DNA of 64,000 nucleotides from Comamonas antarctica (GCF_013363755.1 NZ_CP054840.1:1915501-1979500), one strand, 5' to 3'. Shown: positions 35,234 to 44,021, counted from the stretch's first letter. Made by a program: numbers and translations. The notes: generated by a model not told the origin, from the sequence alone.

Positions 35234-35725
35234 ATGACCACCCTGCCCCCCACTCCTTCACAGATCGAACGCCATCTGCGCCGCACCATGGAAGTTGCCG
35301 AGCGCGCCGTGCGCATGGGCCGCCACCCGTTTGGCGCCATCCTGGTCGCGCCAGACAACGAAACGGTGTTGCTGGAGCAGTGCAACATCGACACCGTCAA
35401 CCACGCCGAATCGACGCTGGCGCGGGTTGCGGCCAGCAGCTATCCCGCGGACTACCTCTGGGGCTGCACGCTCTACACCTCGGTCGAGCCCTGCTGCATG
35501 TGCGCCGGCACGTCGTACTGGGCCAACATCGGCCGCGTGGTGTTCGGCATGACCGAACACGCGCTGCTGGCGCATACCGGCAACCATGCCGAGAACCCGA
35601 CCATGAGCGTTTCGTCCCGCTATGTCTTCGACCACTGCCAGAAGCCGGTCGAGCTGATCGGCCCGGTGCCTGCGCTCGAAGCCGAGATCGCGGCGCAGCA
35701 AAAGGCCTTCTGGGCCGGACGCTGA
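35234..35725 (+). CDS. Nucleoside/nucleobase deaminase (CDA fold)
   Basis: This 163-residue zinc hydrolase belongs to the cytidine-deaminase-like superfamily. The zinc site is His57-Ala-Glu59 (NHAEST) with Cys87 and Cys90 in EPCCMCAG; HPFGAILVAP supplies the substrate strand. Sequence layout is closer to guanine deaminase (GuaD) and related base deaminases than to tRNA deaminases. In this cluster it may remove an amino group from an imported heterocycle before or after hydroxylation by the neighbouring Mo enzyme. The exact substrate is not readable from the sequence. Confidence 0.88.
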   Translation: MTTLPPTPSQIERHLRRTMEVAERAVRMGRHPFGAILVAPDNETVLLEQCNIDTVNHAESTLARVAASSYPADYLWGCTLYTSVEPCCMCAGTSYWANIGRVVFGMTEHALLAHTGNHAENPTMSVSSRYVFDHCQKPVELIGPVPALEAEIAAQQKAFWAGR

Positions 35726-35733
35726 AAGCTCCC

Positions 35734-36579
35734 ATGCAACTGCTCTGGCCCGACAGTCCAGCCCATGCGCAGGCACTGCGCGATGCGCATCCCGGCGCGC
35801 GCTTCGTGGCCGGCGCCACGGCGCTGCAGCAGGAATGGGGCGACCGCCACCGCGCCCCGCAAGGCTGCTGCCTGGTGCCGCTGCATGCGCTGGAGGCACT
35901 GCGCGGCATCGGCCTTGCCGATGGCGGCCGCACGCTGCGCATCGGTGCGGGGTGCGCGCTTGAAACCGTGCGCACGCATCCACTGGTGATCGCGCATGCG
36001 CCGCTGCTGGCGCAGGCGCTGGACCAGCTCGGTGCGCTGGGCGTGCGCCATCTCGGTACGCTGGGCGGCAATGTCGGCTGGCGCTGGGGCGACAGCACGC
36101 CGGCGTTGCTGGTGCTTGATGCCCAGGCCGAGGGTGTGCTGGCGCCGGATCAGCGCCTGCCCCTTGCCCAATGGCTCGCTGCACCCGTCCCCGCGTTGCC
36201 TTTGCTGGCCGCCCTGCACATCCCGTTGCTTCCCGGGTGCCAGCCACCGCAGGCGGTCTTTGAAAAAGCGGCGGTGCGTGCGGCCTTTGCTCCTGCACGG
36301 CTGCGCCTGGCGTTGCGCTGGAGCGGTATCCCGGCCTGCGGCCGCACGCTGAGCCATGCCGCGGCCGCCGCGCCGGGCCTGCCGGCACGGCTGCTGGTGC
36401 ATGCGCTGGCTTGGTTGCAGCAAAATGCCGGCCTGCACGGCGCCTGGGCGCTCGACGGCCTGCGCGAAGCCTGTGCCGACGACGGGCTGCCCATCGGCCA
36501 CCCTGAAGACCTGGCCCATCTGGCCGCGCGGCTGATTGCCGGCCATTGCGGCCTGCTGGCCCCTGCCCCCTTGCCATGA
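35734..36579 (+). CDS. Molybdenum hydroxylase FAD-binding subunit
   Basis: This 281-residue subunit passes electrons from the 2Fe-2S subunit to FAD. The FAD-binding segment GTLGGNVGWRWGDSTPALLVLDAQ matches the TIGGN motif of molybdopterin dehydrogenase FAD domains, and ARFVAGATALQQEWG is the N-terminal FAD loop. It is slightly short for the family, with an Ala/Leu-rich, less conserved C-terminal part. It starts 8 bases after the deaminase gene and its stop overlaps the Mo subunit start (ATGA), so the three subunits are made together. Confidence 0.85.
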   Translation: MQLLWPDSPAHAQALRDAHPGARFVAGATALQQEWGDRHRAPQGCCLVPLHALEALRGIGLADGGRTLRIGAGCALETVRTHPLVIAHAPLLAQALDQLGALGVRHLGTLGGNVGWRWGDSTPALLVLDAQAEGVLAPDQRLPLAQWLAAPVPALPLLAALHIPLLPGCQPPQAVFEKAAVRAAFAPARLRLALRWSGIPACGRTLSHAAAAAPGLPARLLVHALAWLQQNAGLHGAWALDGLREACADDGLPIGHPEDLAHLAARLIAGHCGLLAPAPLP

Positions 36580-38861
36580 AGCCCTCCTTTGCCTCCCTGC
36601 CCGCGGGCGTGGTGCGTCCGCTGGAACAGGCGGACCTGGTGCGCAGCGATGCCGCGGTCAAGCTCAGCGGCATGCCGCTGTATCTGACGGACCGCATTGC
36701 GCCGGACCAGCTGCGCGGCGCGATCCTGGGCAGCCCGCACCCGCATGCCCGCATCCTGCGCATCGATACCGCTGCGGCATGCGCGCTTGCCGGCGTGCAC
36801 GCGGTGGTCACCCACGCCGACATTCCGGGCCAGGCCGACTACGGACTGCGCCGCGTGGACCGGCCCGCGCTGTGCCGCGACCGCGTGCGCTATGTGGGCG
36901 ATGCCGTCGCGGCCGTGGCCGCGGATACGCTGGATATCGCGCATGCGGCGCTGGATCTGATCGCCGTCGAGTACGAACTGCTGGAGGCTCTCACCTGCCC
37001 CGAGGCCGCGCTGTCGCCCCAGGCCCCTGAATTGCATGCGGGCGGCAATCTGCTGCATGCGCACCACCACCGGTTGGGCGACGCCAGCGCCGCCGATGCG
37101 GCCACGGTGCATCGCGTCAGCGCCTGCTACGAGACCCCGCGCCAGATGCATGCTTTTCTCGAGACCGAAGGCGGCGTGGCGGAATGCGACGGCGAGGGCG
37201 GCTTGCGCCTGTTCTTTGCCAACCACAACCCGGAGCGGGAACGCCAGGTCATTGCCGCGATGCTAGCGCTGCCTGCAGAGCGCGTGCACAGCCTGGGCTC
37301 ACCCGTCGGCGGCTCGTATGGCGGCAAGGATGAACTCACGGTGCAGCCGATTGCCGCGCTGCTGGCCTGGAAGACCGGGCGCAGCGTGCGCCTGCATCTG
37401 GGACGCGCCCAGTCCAGCGACTTCGGCGTGAAGCGCCACCCCATGCGCATCCGCATGGAAAGCGGCTGCGATGCGCGCGGCCGGCTCACGTTCCACCACG
37501 TGCAAATCCTGGCCGACACCGGCGCCTATGCGACCCATGGCCCGGAAGTCCTTGACGCGGCGCTCGAACATGCGCCCGGCCCCTATGCCTGGCAGTCCGT
37601 CGACATCGCCGGCCGGCTGGCCTATACCAACAATGGCGTTGCCGGGGCCTTCCGCGGGTTTGGCGCGGTACAGGTGCAGTTCGCGCTCGAGCAGCAGGTC
37701 GACCGGCTGGCCGGCGCCGCAGGGCTCGATCCCGCGCATTTCCGCGCACAGAACCTCAAGCCCGCCGATGCGCCCGGGCCGCTGGGCCAGACCGTGGTGC
37801 CTTTCGACGGCCCGCAGCGCGCACTCGCGGCACTGGTGCAGCACCCGCTGTGGACGGCCCATCGCACGCGCCACTGGAGCGATGGCCCGCATGTCCGCTA
37901 CCGCCATGGCATCGGCCTGGCGCTGGTACATCGCAGCGATGGCTTCGGCAAGGGATTTCCTTTTGGCTGCCGCATGGAGCTGGCGCTGGCCGCAGACGGC
38001 GCCATCGAGCTGCGCAGCGGCTTCACCGAACTCGGGCAGAACCTGCTGGCTGCAGTGCGCAACACCTGCATGCATTTCCTGCACTGCAGCGCACAGGACC
38101 TGCGCCCGGTGCTGGGCGACACGCGCTGCACGCCCGACTCGGGCCCGGTGGCGGCCTCCCGGGCCACCACGCTGGTATGGCGCGCGCTGCAGCGCGCCGC
38201 GCCGCAATGGCGCGCGCAGCTGTGCGCGGCCACGGCCGCTCTGCATGGGTTGCCGCTCGAAAGTCTGCGCCTCGGGGCCGGCGGCATCCACGGCCCTGCC
38301 GGCCTTGTCGCCAGCTATGCGCGGCTGGCGCGGCTGCTGGGCGCGCAGCGTCCGGCCATCGCCATCGACCAGGCGCCCGAAGTCACGCCCAGCGACGCGC
38401 CCGACACCCACTATGTGTTTGGCGCCTGCGCGGCGGCGGCGCATGCGGTGGTCGACAGCTGGACCGGCAGCATCCGCATCGTGGAAATGGCGCTGGTGGG
38501 CGCGGTCGGCCCCGTGGTGTCGGCCATGGGTTATATGGGCCAACTTGAAGGCGGTGCGCTGATGGGCCAGGCGCTGTGCACCCAGGAAGCGCTGGACTGT
38601 GTGGACGGCCACTACCAGCAACGCAATCTCGACAGCTACCTGGTTCCCACGCTGGCCGATGCGCCGATGTTCGATGTCTGGGCCGTCGAGGGATTGCCCG
38701 AGGGCGACACCGCCGGGCCGCGCGGCACGGGCGAAATCAGCGTCAATATTGCGGCGCCGGCCTGTGCCAACGCCATTGCCTGTGCGTTGCAGGCGCCGAT
38801 CGACCGCCTGCCGGTACGGCCGGAAACGGTCTTTCGCCTGCTGGAAGGAGCTTCCATATGA
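36576..38861 (+). CDS. Molybdenum hydroxylase large (molybdopterin) subunit
   Basis: This 761-residue catalytic subunit belongs to the xanthine dehydrogenase family and binds the MCD cofactor. It has VVTHADIPG and RYVGDAVAAVAADT in the first domain, YGGKDELTVQPIAALLAWKTGR, GVAGAFRGFGAVQVQFALEQ at the cofactor site and the active-site glutamate in GTGEISVNIAAP near the C-terminus. The AFRGFG motif is of xanthine-dehydrogenase type, not the AYxCSFR loop of CO dehydrogenase, so CO oxidation is unlikely. The substrate is probably an N-heterocycle or aldehyde. Overlapping stops and starts tie it to both partner subunits. Confidence 0.92.
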   Translation: MKPSFASLPAGVVRPLEQADLVRSDAAVKLSGMPLYLTDRIAPDQLRGAILGSPHPHARILRIDTAAACALAGVHAVVTHADIPGQADYGLRRVDRPALCRDRVRYVGDAVAAVAADTLDIAHAALDLIAVEYELLEALTCPEAALSPQAPELHAGGNLLHAHHHRLGDASAADAATVHRVSACYETPRQMHAFLETEGGVAECDGEGGLRLFFANHNPERERQVIAAMLALPAERVHSLGSPVGGSYGGKDELTVQPIAALLAWKTGRSVRLHLGRAQSSDFGVKRHPMRIRMESGCDARGRLTFHHVQILADTGAYATHGPEVLDAALEHAPGPYAWQSVDIAGRLAYTNNGVAGAFRGFGAVQVQFALEQQVDRLAGAAGLDPAHFRAQNLKPADAPGPLGQTVVPFDGPQRALAALVQHPLWTAHRTRHWSDGPHVRYRHGIGLALVHRSDGFGKGFPFGCRMELALAADGAIELRSGFTELGQNLLAAVRNTCMHFLHCSAQDLRPVLGDTRCTPDSGPVAASRATTLVWRALQRAAPQWRAQLCAATAALHGLPLESLRLGAGGIHGPAGLVASYARLARLLGAQRPAIAIDQAPEVTPSDAPDTHYVFGACAAAAHAVVDSWTGSIRIVEMALVGAVGPVVSAMGYMGQLEGGALMGQALCTQEALDCVDGHYQQRNLDSYLVPTLADAPMFDVWAVEGLPEGDTAGPRGTGEISVNIAAPACANAIACALQAPIDRLPVRPETVFRLLEGASI

Positions 38862-39385
38862 ACAAGGACCTCCCGCACGACGCGGCAATCCAGGATCCGG
38901 CCTGGTCTTTCGTGCTCAATGGCCAGCCGGTGTCCCTGCATTGCGCGGCCGACCAGCGGCTGCTGACCCTGCTGCGCGAGCATTTCGGTCTTGCCGGCGC
39001 CAAGCCCGGCTGCGAGGTGGGCCGCTGTGGTGCCTGCGTGGTGTGGCTCGACGGCCAGCCCGCCAACAGCTGCCTGCTGATGGCCTGGCAACTGCAAGGC
39101 CGGCGCATCACCACCATCGAGGCGCTGTCCCAGGCGCCCGAGAGCGTCCCGGTCATTGCGGCGCTGGCGCAATGCGGCGGCGTGCAGTGCGGCTACTGCA
39201 GTCCGGGCATGGTCATGGGACTGACCTATCTGCACCAGCAGCCGGGCATGGATGCCGCCAACGCCAGCGCGCTGATGTGCGGTCATCTTTGCCGCTGCAC
39301 CGGGTATGGCGGAATTCAGCGCGCCATCGAGGTGCTGTTCCCTGCACCTGCCTGCGCGCGCCGGAACTCGGCCGGAAATTCGTAG
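38858..39385 (+). CDS. Molybdenum hydroxylase 2Fe-2S subunit
   Basis: This 175-residue small subunit carries two [2Fe-2S] clusters. The plant-ferredoxin-like cluster is bound by Cys52, Cys57, Cys60 (GCEVGRCGAC) and Cys72; the second is bound by Cys111/Cys114 (QCGYCSPGM) and Cys145/Cys147 (LCRCTGYGGI). An AAGGAG precedes the ATG, which overlaps the Mo-subunit stop. The last 23 residues overlap the 3' end of a broken Fic gene on the other strand, and the tail beyond VLFPAP is not conserved. Confidence 0.93.
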   Translation: MNKDLPHDAAIQDPAWSFVLNGQPVSLHCAADQRLLTLLREHFGLAGAKPGCEVGRCGACVVWLDGQPANSCLLMAWQLQGRRITTIEALSQAPESVPVIAALAQCGGVQCGYCSPGMVMGLTYLHQQPGMDAANASALMCGHLCRCTGYGGIQRAIEVLFPAPACARRNSAGNS

Positions 39386-39990
39386 GCCGAGCTGCGCCCT
39401 CCGGCCGTTGCCCTTACCAGCATGCCGGCCTCGACCAGCGCGTTGAGGTCGCGCAAGGCCGTGTCGGGCGAGGTCTTGGCAATGGCCGCCCATTTCTGCG
39501 TCGTCAGCTTGCCTTCGAAGTCTTCGAACAGGCGGTGGAGCACCTTCTGCTGGCGCGCATTCAGTGGCACGTCGGCAAACCGGCTCCAATAGGCGTTGCG
39601 CTGCCGGCTCACGTCCACGCCGGCCAACGCCTGTTCTACGGCCCTGTGCACCGTGCGCAGAAACCATTGAAGCCAGGCCGTGACATCCATGCCGTGCTGT
39701 TGTGTCTACTCCAGGATTGCGTAATAGGTTTCGCGTTCGCGTTGGATCTGGCCGGCCAGGCTGTAATAGCGCTGCGGGCTGGCGTCGGCGCGTGCCAGGA
39801 ACAGGTCGCCCACGGCGCAGGCAATGCGCCCGTTCCCGTCATCGAAGGGGTGCAGCGTCACGAACCACAGATGGGCCAGCCCGGCCTTGATCAGTGGATG
39901 GTGGCTGCCGTCGGTGTGCCCCCATTCGACGAAACCTTCCATTTCGGCCGGCAGCCGAGCCGCCCCGGGGGGTATGCGGCAATTGAAGCT
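39316..39990 (-). pseudogene. Fic (DUF4172-type) gene, truncated and interrupted by an amber stop
   Basis: The frame from 39990 to 39709 codes RLPAEMEGFVEWG, IKAGLAHLWFVTLHPFDDGNGRIA (with the Fic motif HPFxDGNGR) and ends YYAILE. A TAG stop at 39708-39706 interrupts it, and the same frame then resumes with TQQHGMDVTAWLQWFLRTVHRA and a winged-helix tail to 39316. Joined across the TAG, the two parts read as the C-terminal part of a Fic AMPylase. The N-terminal half is missing; the upstream sequence has stops in this frame. One stop plus loss of the 5' half indicates a decayed gene. Confidence 0.85.
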
Positions 39991-40134
39991 CTATTCTCCG
40001 CATTTTTGCTGTGAATAGAGCTTGTATTCGCCGCAAACCAGCAGCCTGTAGGTGAAACGTGCTGTGGACAGCTCCTTACATGGACCAAACCGCCGGCCGC
40101 CACCACGCTGGACCGCTCGCTTGGCGCTGCGCAG

Positions 40135-40401
40135 CTAGCGCGCGGGCCCTGCCGGCCCCTTGGCATAACCCAGGCACGCACCCGCATTGGGGTGGCCCTG
40201 GCATTCGCGCAGCAAACGCTTCTCGCGCTGCGCCGGCGTTTCGGCGCGGCCCTGGGTTTTGGCGCGCGCCTTGTCGCCGGCCACGTGGCAGTGGAAGTCC
40301 TTTTTCCTGGAGTTGTGGCAGCCGTTGGCATCGAGGCCGCCGGGTGTCGCCTGCGCCAGGCTGGCGGCCGCAGTCAGCAAGGCAATGAGGAAGCAGCGCA
40401 T
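40135..40401 (-). CDS. YHYH-type small secreted protein
   Basis: This 88-residue protein has a signal peptide (MRCFLIALLTAAASLAQA) and the motif GGLDANGCHNSRKKDFHCHV near residues 20-40, which resembles the GGxDxxGCHxxxKxxxYHCH core of YHYH proteins. A basic middle and a C-terminal CQGHPNAGACLGY Cys pair follow. The family is found in the periplasm and has no known function; the Cys and His arrangement suggests metal binding. A GGAGAACC-type ribosome site lies before the ATG. It sits between the Fic remnant and the KfrA-like gene. Confidence 0.75.
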   Translation of the reverse strand: MRCFLIALLTAAASLAQATPGGLDANGCHNSRKKDFHCHVAGDKARAKTQGRAETPAQREKRLLRECQGHPNAGACLGYAKGPAGPAR

Positions 40402-40491
40402 ATCGGTTCTCCTTGGGAGCGCGGCAGGGGCCGCGGGCCAAGACCATGGCTCCGATCGCCCTGCCGCGCAAGCAATGCCCTTGCCAACGGT

Positions 40492-41466
40492 CTACTTGCG
40501 CGGCAGATGGCGCGCCCGCTGGGCCAGGGCCCGGCGCTGCAGCGACGGCGTGCCGGCACGCGGCTGCGCCTTGGCGCCGGGCGCAGGCGTCGCGGATGCA
40601 TTCTGCGTGGCCAGCAGCAAGGCCTTGAGATCCGTCACGCGCTCCTGGGCCGCCTGGGCGCTTTGCTGCGCGCCCAGCAACTGGGTGCGCGCCTGCAGCA
40701 GTTCTTCCTCGAGATGCTGCTGGCGGGTTTGCCATTCGGCCAGGCGCGCCTCGGATTTGCGCTCCTGCTCGGCCTGCGCCTTCTTGGCGCTGGTGACCTC
40801 CTGGCGTGCGCGGTCGAGGTCGGTCAGCATGCGGCGTTCGTTGCCCGCAAACTGCTCGGCCAGGCGCTGGCGCTCTTGCGCCGCGGCCTGCTGCTCCTCG
40901 CTGTGTTCCTTGCGCTCCTGCTCGCGCGCCTTGGCCGCGGCCGCCAATTCGGCGCGCAGGCTGCTGAGCTGCGCCTCGCGCTCCTGTGCCAGTTGCTGCA
41001 TCTCGTCGAGACGGCGGGACAATTCCTGCGCCTGGGCGCGCGCCAGCTTCATGGCTTCGTCCATCGCCTGCTTCTGCTGGTGCAAGGCCTTTTCGCGCTG
41101 CTCCATGTGCTCCAGGTCGGCCTCATGGGACCGGCGACTGGCTTCGAGCGCCGCTTCGCGCTCCTGCAAGGCCTGTTGCGCCGCTTCGAGGGCCTGTCCG
41201 CGCGCGCTGTCCCAAAGCTCTTGCGCCAGGCGCAGCACATTCTCGGGCACGCCCTGCTGTGGATTGGGGGTTTGCACCACGCCCAGGCGCTGCCCCAATG
41301 TGCCAAACCAGGACTCGAGCATCGGGCTCACGGTATTTGGCGAGCCGCGGCCGATCTGCTGGCGCACGCGTTCGATGGTCGGGCGCAGGCCCTGGGCCAG
41401 CAAGGCGTCGGCAGCGGCCCAGACATCGGCTTCCTGCACGCCGCGGGTTACTTTGGGACTGTTCAT
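40492..41466 (-). CDS. KfrA-like DNA-binding coiled-coil protein
   Basis: This 324-residue protein has an N-terminal KfrA-type DNA-binding domain (VWAAADALLAQGLRPTIERVRQQIGRGSPNTVSPML) and then about 200 residues of unbroken coiled coil rich in Glu, Gln, Ala and Arg, ending in a basic tail (LQRRALAQRARHLPRK). KfrA is a plasmid-encoded autoregulated DNA-binding protein connected to segregation; chromosomal relatives accompany integrases. The gene is divergent from an intact tyrosine recombinase across a 116-base AT-rich gap with a good operator candidate. Confidence 0.85.
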   Translation of the reverse strand: MNSPKVTRGVQEADVWAAADALLAQGLRPTIERVRQQIGRGSPNTVSPMLESWFGTLGQRLGVVQTPNPQQGVPENVLRLAQELWDSARGQALEAAQQALQEREAALEASRRSHEADLEHMEQREKALHQQKQAMDEAMKLARAQAQELSRRLDEMQQLAQEREAQLSSLRAELAAAAKAREQERKEHSEEQQAAAQERQRLAEQFAGNERRMLTDLDRARQEVTSAKKAQAEQERKSEARLAEWQTRQQHLEEELLQARTQLLGAQQSAQAAQERVTDLKALLLATQNASATPAPGAKAQPRAGTPSLQRRALAQRARHLPRK

Positions 41467-41488
41467 CTTGGCATCCTGCTAGGATTGG

Positions 41489-41513
41489 TATCGATAAGAG
41501 ATTGTTATCGTTA
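41489..41513. promoter_or_regulatory. Operator-like inverted repeat between kfrA-like gene and recombinase
   Basis: TATCGATAA (41489-41497) and TTATCGTTA (41505-41513) form a 9-bp inverted repeat with one mismatch and a seven-base spacer, 23 bases before the KfrA-like start. A second palindrome, GTATTATACAATAC, lies in the same AT-rich gap. KfrA-type proteins bind inverted repeats in their own promoters, which fits. Confidence 0.7.
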
Positions 41514-41582
41514 GTTATTTGCTATATATGTATTATACAATACGCATTACATATTTAATAATACAAACTGTGTAGTTTCAAC

Positions 41583-42725
41583 ATGTCCAATACGGTTTTT
41601 GTGGGTGATGTGTCGAATTCCCAGCATTCCTCCCCGGCAACGTCAGACGCCCTGTACCGGGCCGATGGAAACTCCACCCTGCCGGCGCCGCTGTCGGCGC
41701 AAGGCCTTGATGAGCAGGCCCGCCAGGCCATGCACGCGCTGCTGCGCGAGGGTGAGTCGCTCAATACGCGCACCAGTTACCAGAGCGCGCTGCGCTACTG
41801 GGCTGCCTGGCATGCCTTGCGCTACGGCCGCCAGATCGTGCTCCCGCTCTCCGCGGATTGCGTATTGCAGTTCGTGGTCGACCATGCGCAGCGCAGCACG
41901 CCGAACGGCTTGAGCTGCGAGATGCCGGCGGCCATCGACCAGGCGCTGGTCGAGGCCGGCTACAAATCGCGCCCTGGCGCACCAGCGCACAACACGCTGG
42001 TGCACCGGGTGTCGGTGCTTTCCAAGGCGCACCAGGTGCGCGATCTGCCCAACCCCTGCCACGATCCGCGCGTGCGCGAGCTGCTGTCGCGCACGCGCAA
42101 GGCCTATGCCAAGCGCGGCGCCATGCCGCAAAAGAAGGATGCGCTGACGCGCGACCTGCTGGCGCAGCTGCTCGATACCTGCGACGACAGCCTGCGTGGG
42201 CGGCGCGACCGCGCGCTGCTGCTGTTTGCCTGGGCCAGTGGCGGCCGGCGGCGCTCCGAAGTCGCCGGGGCCGACATGCAGTTCCTGCGCCGCATGCCGT
42301 CGGGCGACTATCTCTACACCCTGGCCTATTCCAAGACCAACCAGGCGGGCGTGGATGCGCCGGAGAACCACAAACCCGTTCTGGGCGCGGCCGCGCGCGC
42401 GCTCGAGGCCTGGCTGCAGGCCAGCGGCATCCAGCAAGGCGCGATCTTCCGGCGCATTCTCAAGGGCGGCCATCTGGGCGAGCCGCTGAGCCCGGCCGCG
42501 GTGCGCAACATCGTGCGCGAGCGCTGTGCCACGGCGGGAATCGAGGGCGATTTCTCCGCGCATTCGCTGCGCTCGGGATTTGTCACCGAGGCTGGCCGGC
42601 GCAATGTACCGCTGTCCGACACCATGGCAATGACAGGCCACCAGAGCGTGGCCACGGTGCTGGGCTACTTCCGTGCCGAATCCGCGCTGGGTAACCAGGC
42701 GGCGCGCATGATGGAAGGAGACTAG
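41583..42725 (+). CDS. Tyrosine recombinase (site-specific integrase)
   Basis: This 380-residue integrase has the full catalytic set: Arg223 (GGRRRSEV), Lys251 (AYSKTNQ), His327 and Arg330 (AHSLRSGF), His353 (TGHQSVATV) and the nucleophile Tyr362 (LGYFRAES). The N-terminal core-binding domain is at about residues 45-150. Thus it should cut and rejoin DNA, unlike the two degenerate recombinase-like proteins elsewhere in the window. It is divergent from a KfrA-like gene and followed by an ATPase gene. I found no duplicated attachment site close by. Confidence 0.92.
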   Translation: MSNTVFVGDVSNSQHSSPATSDALYRADGNSTLPAPLSAQGLDEQARQAMHALLREGESLNTRTSYQSALRYWAAWHALRYGRQIVLPLSADCVLQFVVDHAQRSTPNGLSCEMPAAIDQALVEAGYKSRPGAPAHNTLVHRVSVLSKAHQVRDLPNPCHDPRVRELLSRTRKAYAKRGAMPQKKDALTRDLLAQLLDTCDDSLRGRRDRALLLFAWASGGRRRSEVAGADMQFLRRMPSGDYLYTLAYSKTNQAGVDAPENHKPVLGAAARALEAWLQASGIQQGAIFRRILKGGHLGEPLSPAAVRNIVRERCATAGIEGDFSAHSLRSGFVTEAGRRNVPLSDTMAMTGHQSVATVLGYFRAESALGNQAARMMEGD

Positions 42726-42754
42726 CCTGCCCGACCCGCCGTACGGCCTTGCGC

Positions 42755-42812
42755 TGGTCAATTATGGAAAATTATCCAATAATCATAATTATCCCATTTG
42801 AATAATTTACGC
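42755..42812. promoter_or_regulatory. AT-rich spacer with repeated AATTATCC before the ATPase gene
   Basis: The gap between recombinase and ATPase genes is strongly AT-rich. AATTATCC occurs twice, about 19 bases apart, within a stretch of interleaved TAAT and ATTA words. It may be the ATPase promoter or a binding array; no single consensus can be fixed. Confidence 0.45.
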
Positions 42813-42814
42813 TA

Positions 42815-43984
42815 ATGAGCTACTTCCCTCGACACGCGCTGGCCGAGCAGATGGCGGGGCAACTGCTGCGCCCTGGCATTCTGGACCAGGGCTTGCGCTC
42901 CGGCCTGTTTCTTTCGGGACTGCGGCGCACGGGCAAGACAACCTTTCTCCAGCAGGATCTGATGCCTGCGCTCGAAGCGCACGATGCGGTCGTCATCTAT
43001 GTGGATCTCTGGTCGGACACCCATGCCGAGCCCGGAGCACTGGTGCATGCGGCAATACGCAATGCGCTGCTGGAATTGCAGACGCCTGCTTCGAGTGTGC
43101 TGGCGCGGCTCGCGCGCATCAAGGGGCTCGATGTCGAGGCGCTGGGCGTCAAGTTCGGCTTCGAACTCATGGATCTGGGCAGCAAGGGCGGCCCGACGCT
43201 CGCCCAGGCGCTGATGGAAGTCGTCGACAAGGCCAAGACCCATGTGGTGCTGATCGTCGACGAAGTGCAGCAGGTGCTTGCGACCGAGCAAGGCGCGCAG
43301 TTGATGCTCGCGCTCAAGGCCGCGCGCGATGCGATCAACCCGCGGCCCGACACGCCCGGCTATTTCCTGTTCATCGGCACGGGCTCGCACCGCGCGCAGG
43401 TGGCGAGTCTCACGCTGCAGGGCAAGCAGGCGTTCGCGGGCGCAACTTCGCTGGGCTACCCGACGCTGGGCGACGACTATGTCGAATACCTGCTGGCCGC
43501 GGTCGCGGCCGAAGGCGCGAAAGTGCCGAGTCTTGCGGTCGCAGTCGCGGCATTCGAGACGCTGGGCCACCGTCCCGAAGAGCTGCTGCGCGCCTTGCGC
43601 ATGGTCCAGCAATACGTGGCCGGCCAGGTCGATACTTTTTTTCCGGTCATTGCGCTCACGCTCAAAAGCGCGGCCGCGGATGTGGAGTTGCGCAAGATCG
43701 AAGACCTGGGCTTGCTCGCCTTGGCGGTGTTCGAGCGTGTGGTCGCTGCCGAAGACGGCGTGCGCGGCTTGTTCTCGGCCGACTCCGTGGCCGCCTACGG
43801 TGCCGTGGTGGGCCATGAGGTGACGACCGATCAGGTGCAGCGCGTGGCGGACGAATTGCGCAATGCCAACATCATCATGCGCAAAAGCCATGGCATGTAT
43901 TGCGTCACCGACCCGTTCGTGCGCCGCGCCTGGCTCGCCCACAAGTCGCGGCCCGGCGCCGTGCCCCCGCCTGCCCAGGACTGA
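42815..43984 (+). CDS. AAA-type ATP-binding protein of the accessory patch
   Basis: This 389-residue P-loop ATPase has Walker A GLRRTGKTTF (Lys41) and Walker B VVLIVDEVQQVL, followed by a sensor-like LFIGTGSHRAQVA. The C-terminal third has a winged-helix-like ending (NIIMRKSHGMYCVTDPFVRRAWLAHKS). This layout resembles bacterial AAA ATPases of the ATPase-domain/DUF group found near mobile genes or as orphan defence-like genes. The role is unknown. The AT-rich spacer and location next to an integrase suggest acquisition with it. Confidence 0.75.
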   Translation: MSYFPRHALAEQMAGQLLRPGILDQGLRSGLFLSGLRRTGKTTFLQQDLMPALEAHDAVVIYVDLWSDTHAEPGALVHAAIRNALLELQTPASSVLARLARIKGLDVEALGVKFGFELMDLGSKGGPTLAQALMEVVDKAKTHVVLIVDEVQQVLATEQGAQLMLALKAARDAINPRPDTPGYFLFIGTGSHRAQVASLTLQGKQAFAGATSLGYPTLGDDYVEYLLAAVAAEGAKVPSLAVAVAAFETLGHRPEELLRALRMVQQYVAGQVDTFFPVIALTLKSAAADVELRKIEDLGLLALAVFERVVAAEDGVRGLFSADSVAAYGAVVGHEVTTDQVQRVADELRNANIIMRKSHGMYCVTDPFVRRAWLAHKSRPGAVPPPAQD

Positions 43985-44021
43985 ACGCGGTACGCCGACC
44001 CTGCTGAACAAAGGTTCTTTT

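Noticed and set aside
36576..38861. Carbon monoxide dehydrogenase large subunit
   Set aside because: The cofactor region has the xanthine-dehydrogenase-like AFRGFG and not the AYxCSFR loop with the active-site Cys of CoxL.
39706..39942. A small intact Fic-like gene
   Set aside because: The segment with the HPFDDGNGR motif is only 78 residues, lacks the N-terminal helices and continues in frame past a TAG, so it is part of a pseudogene.
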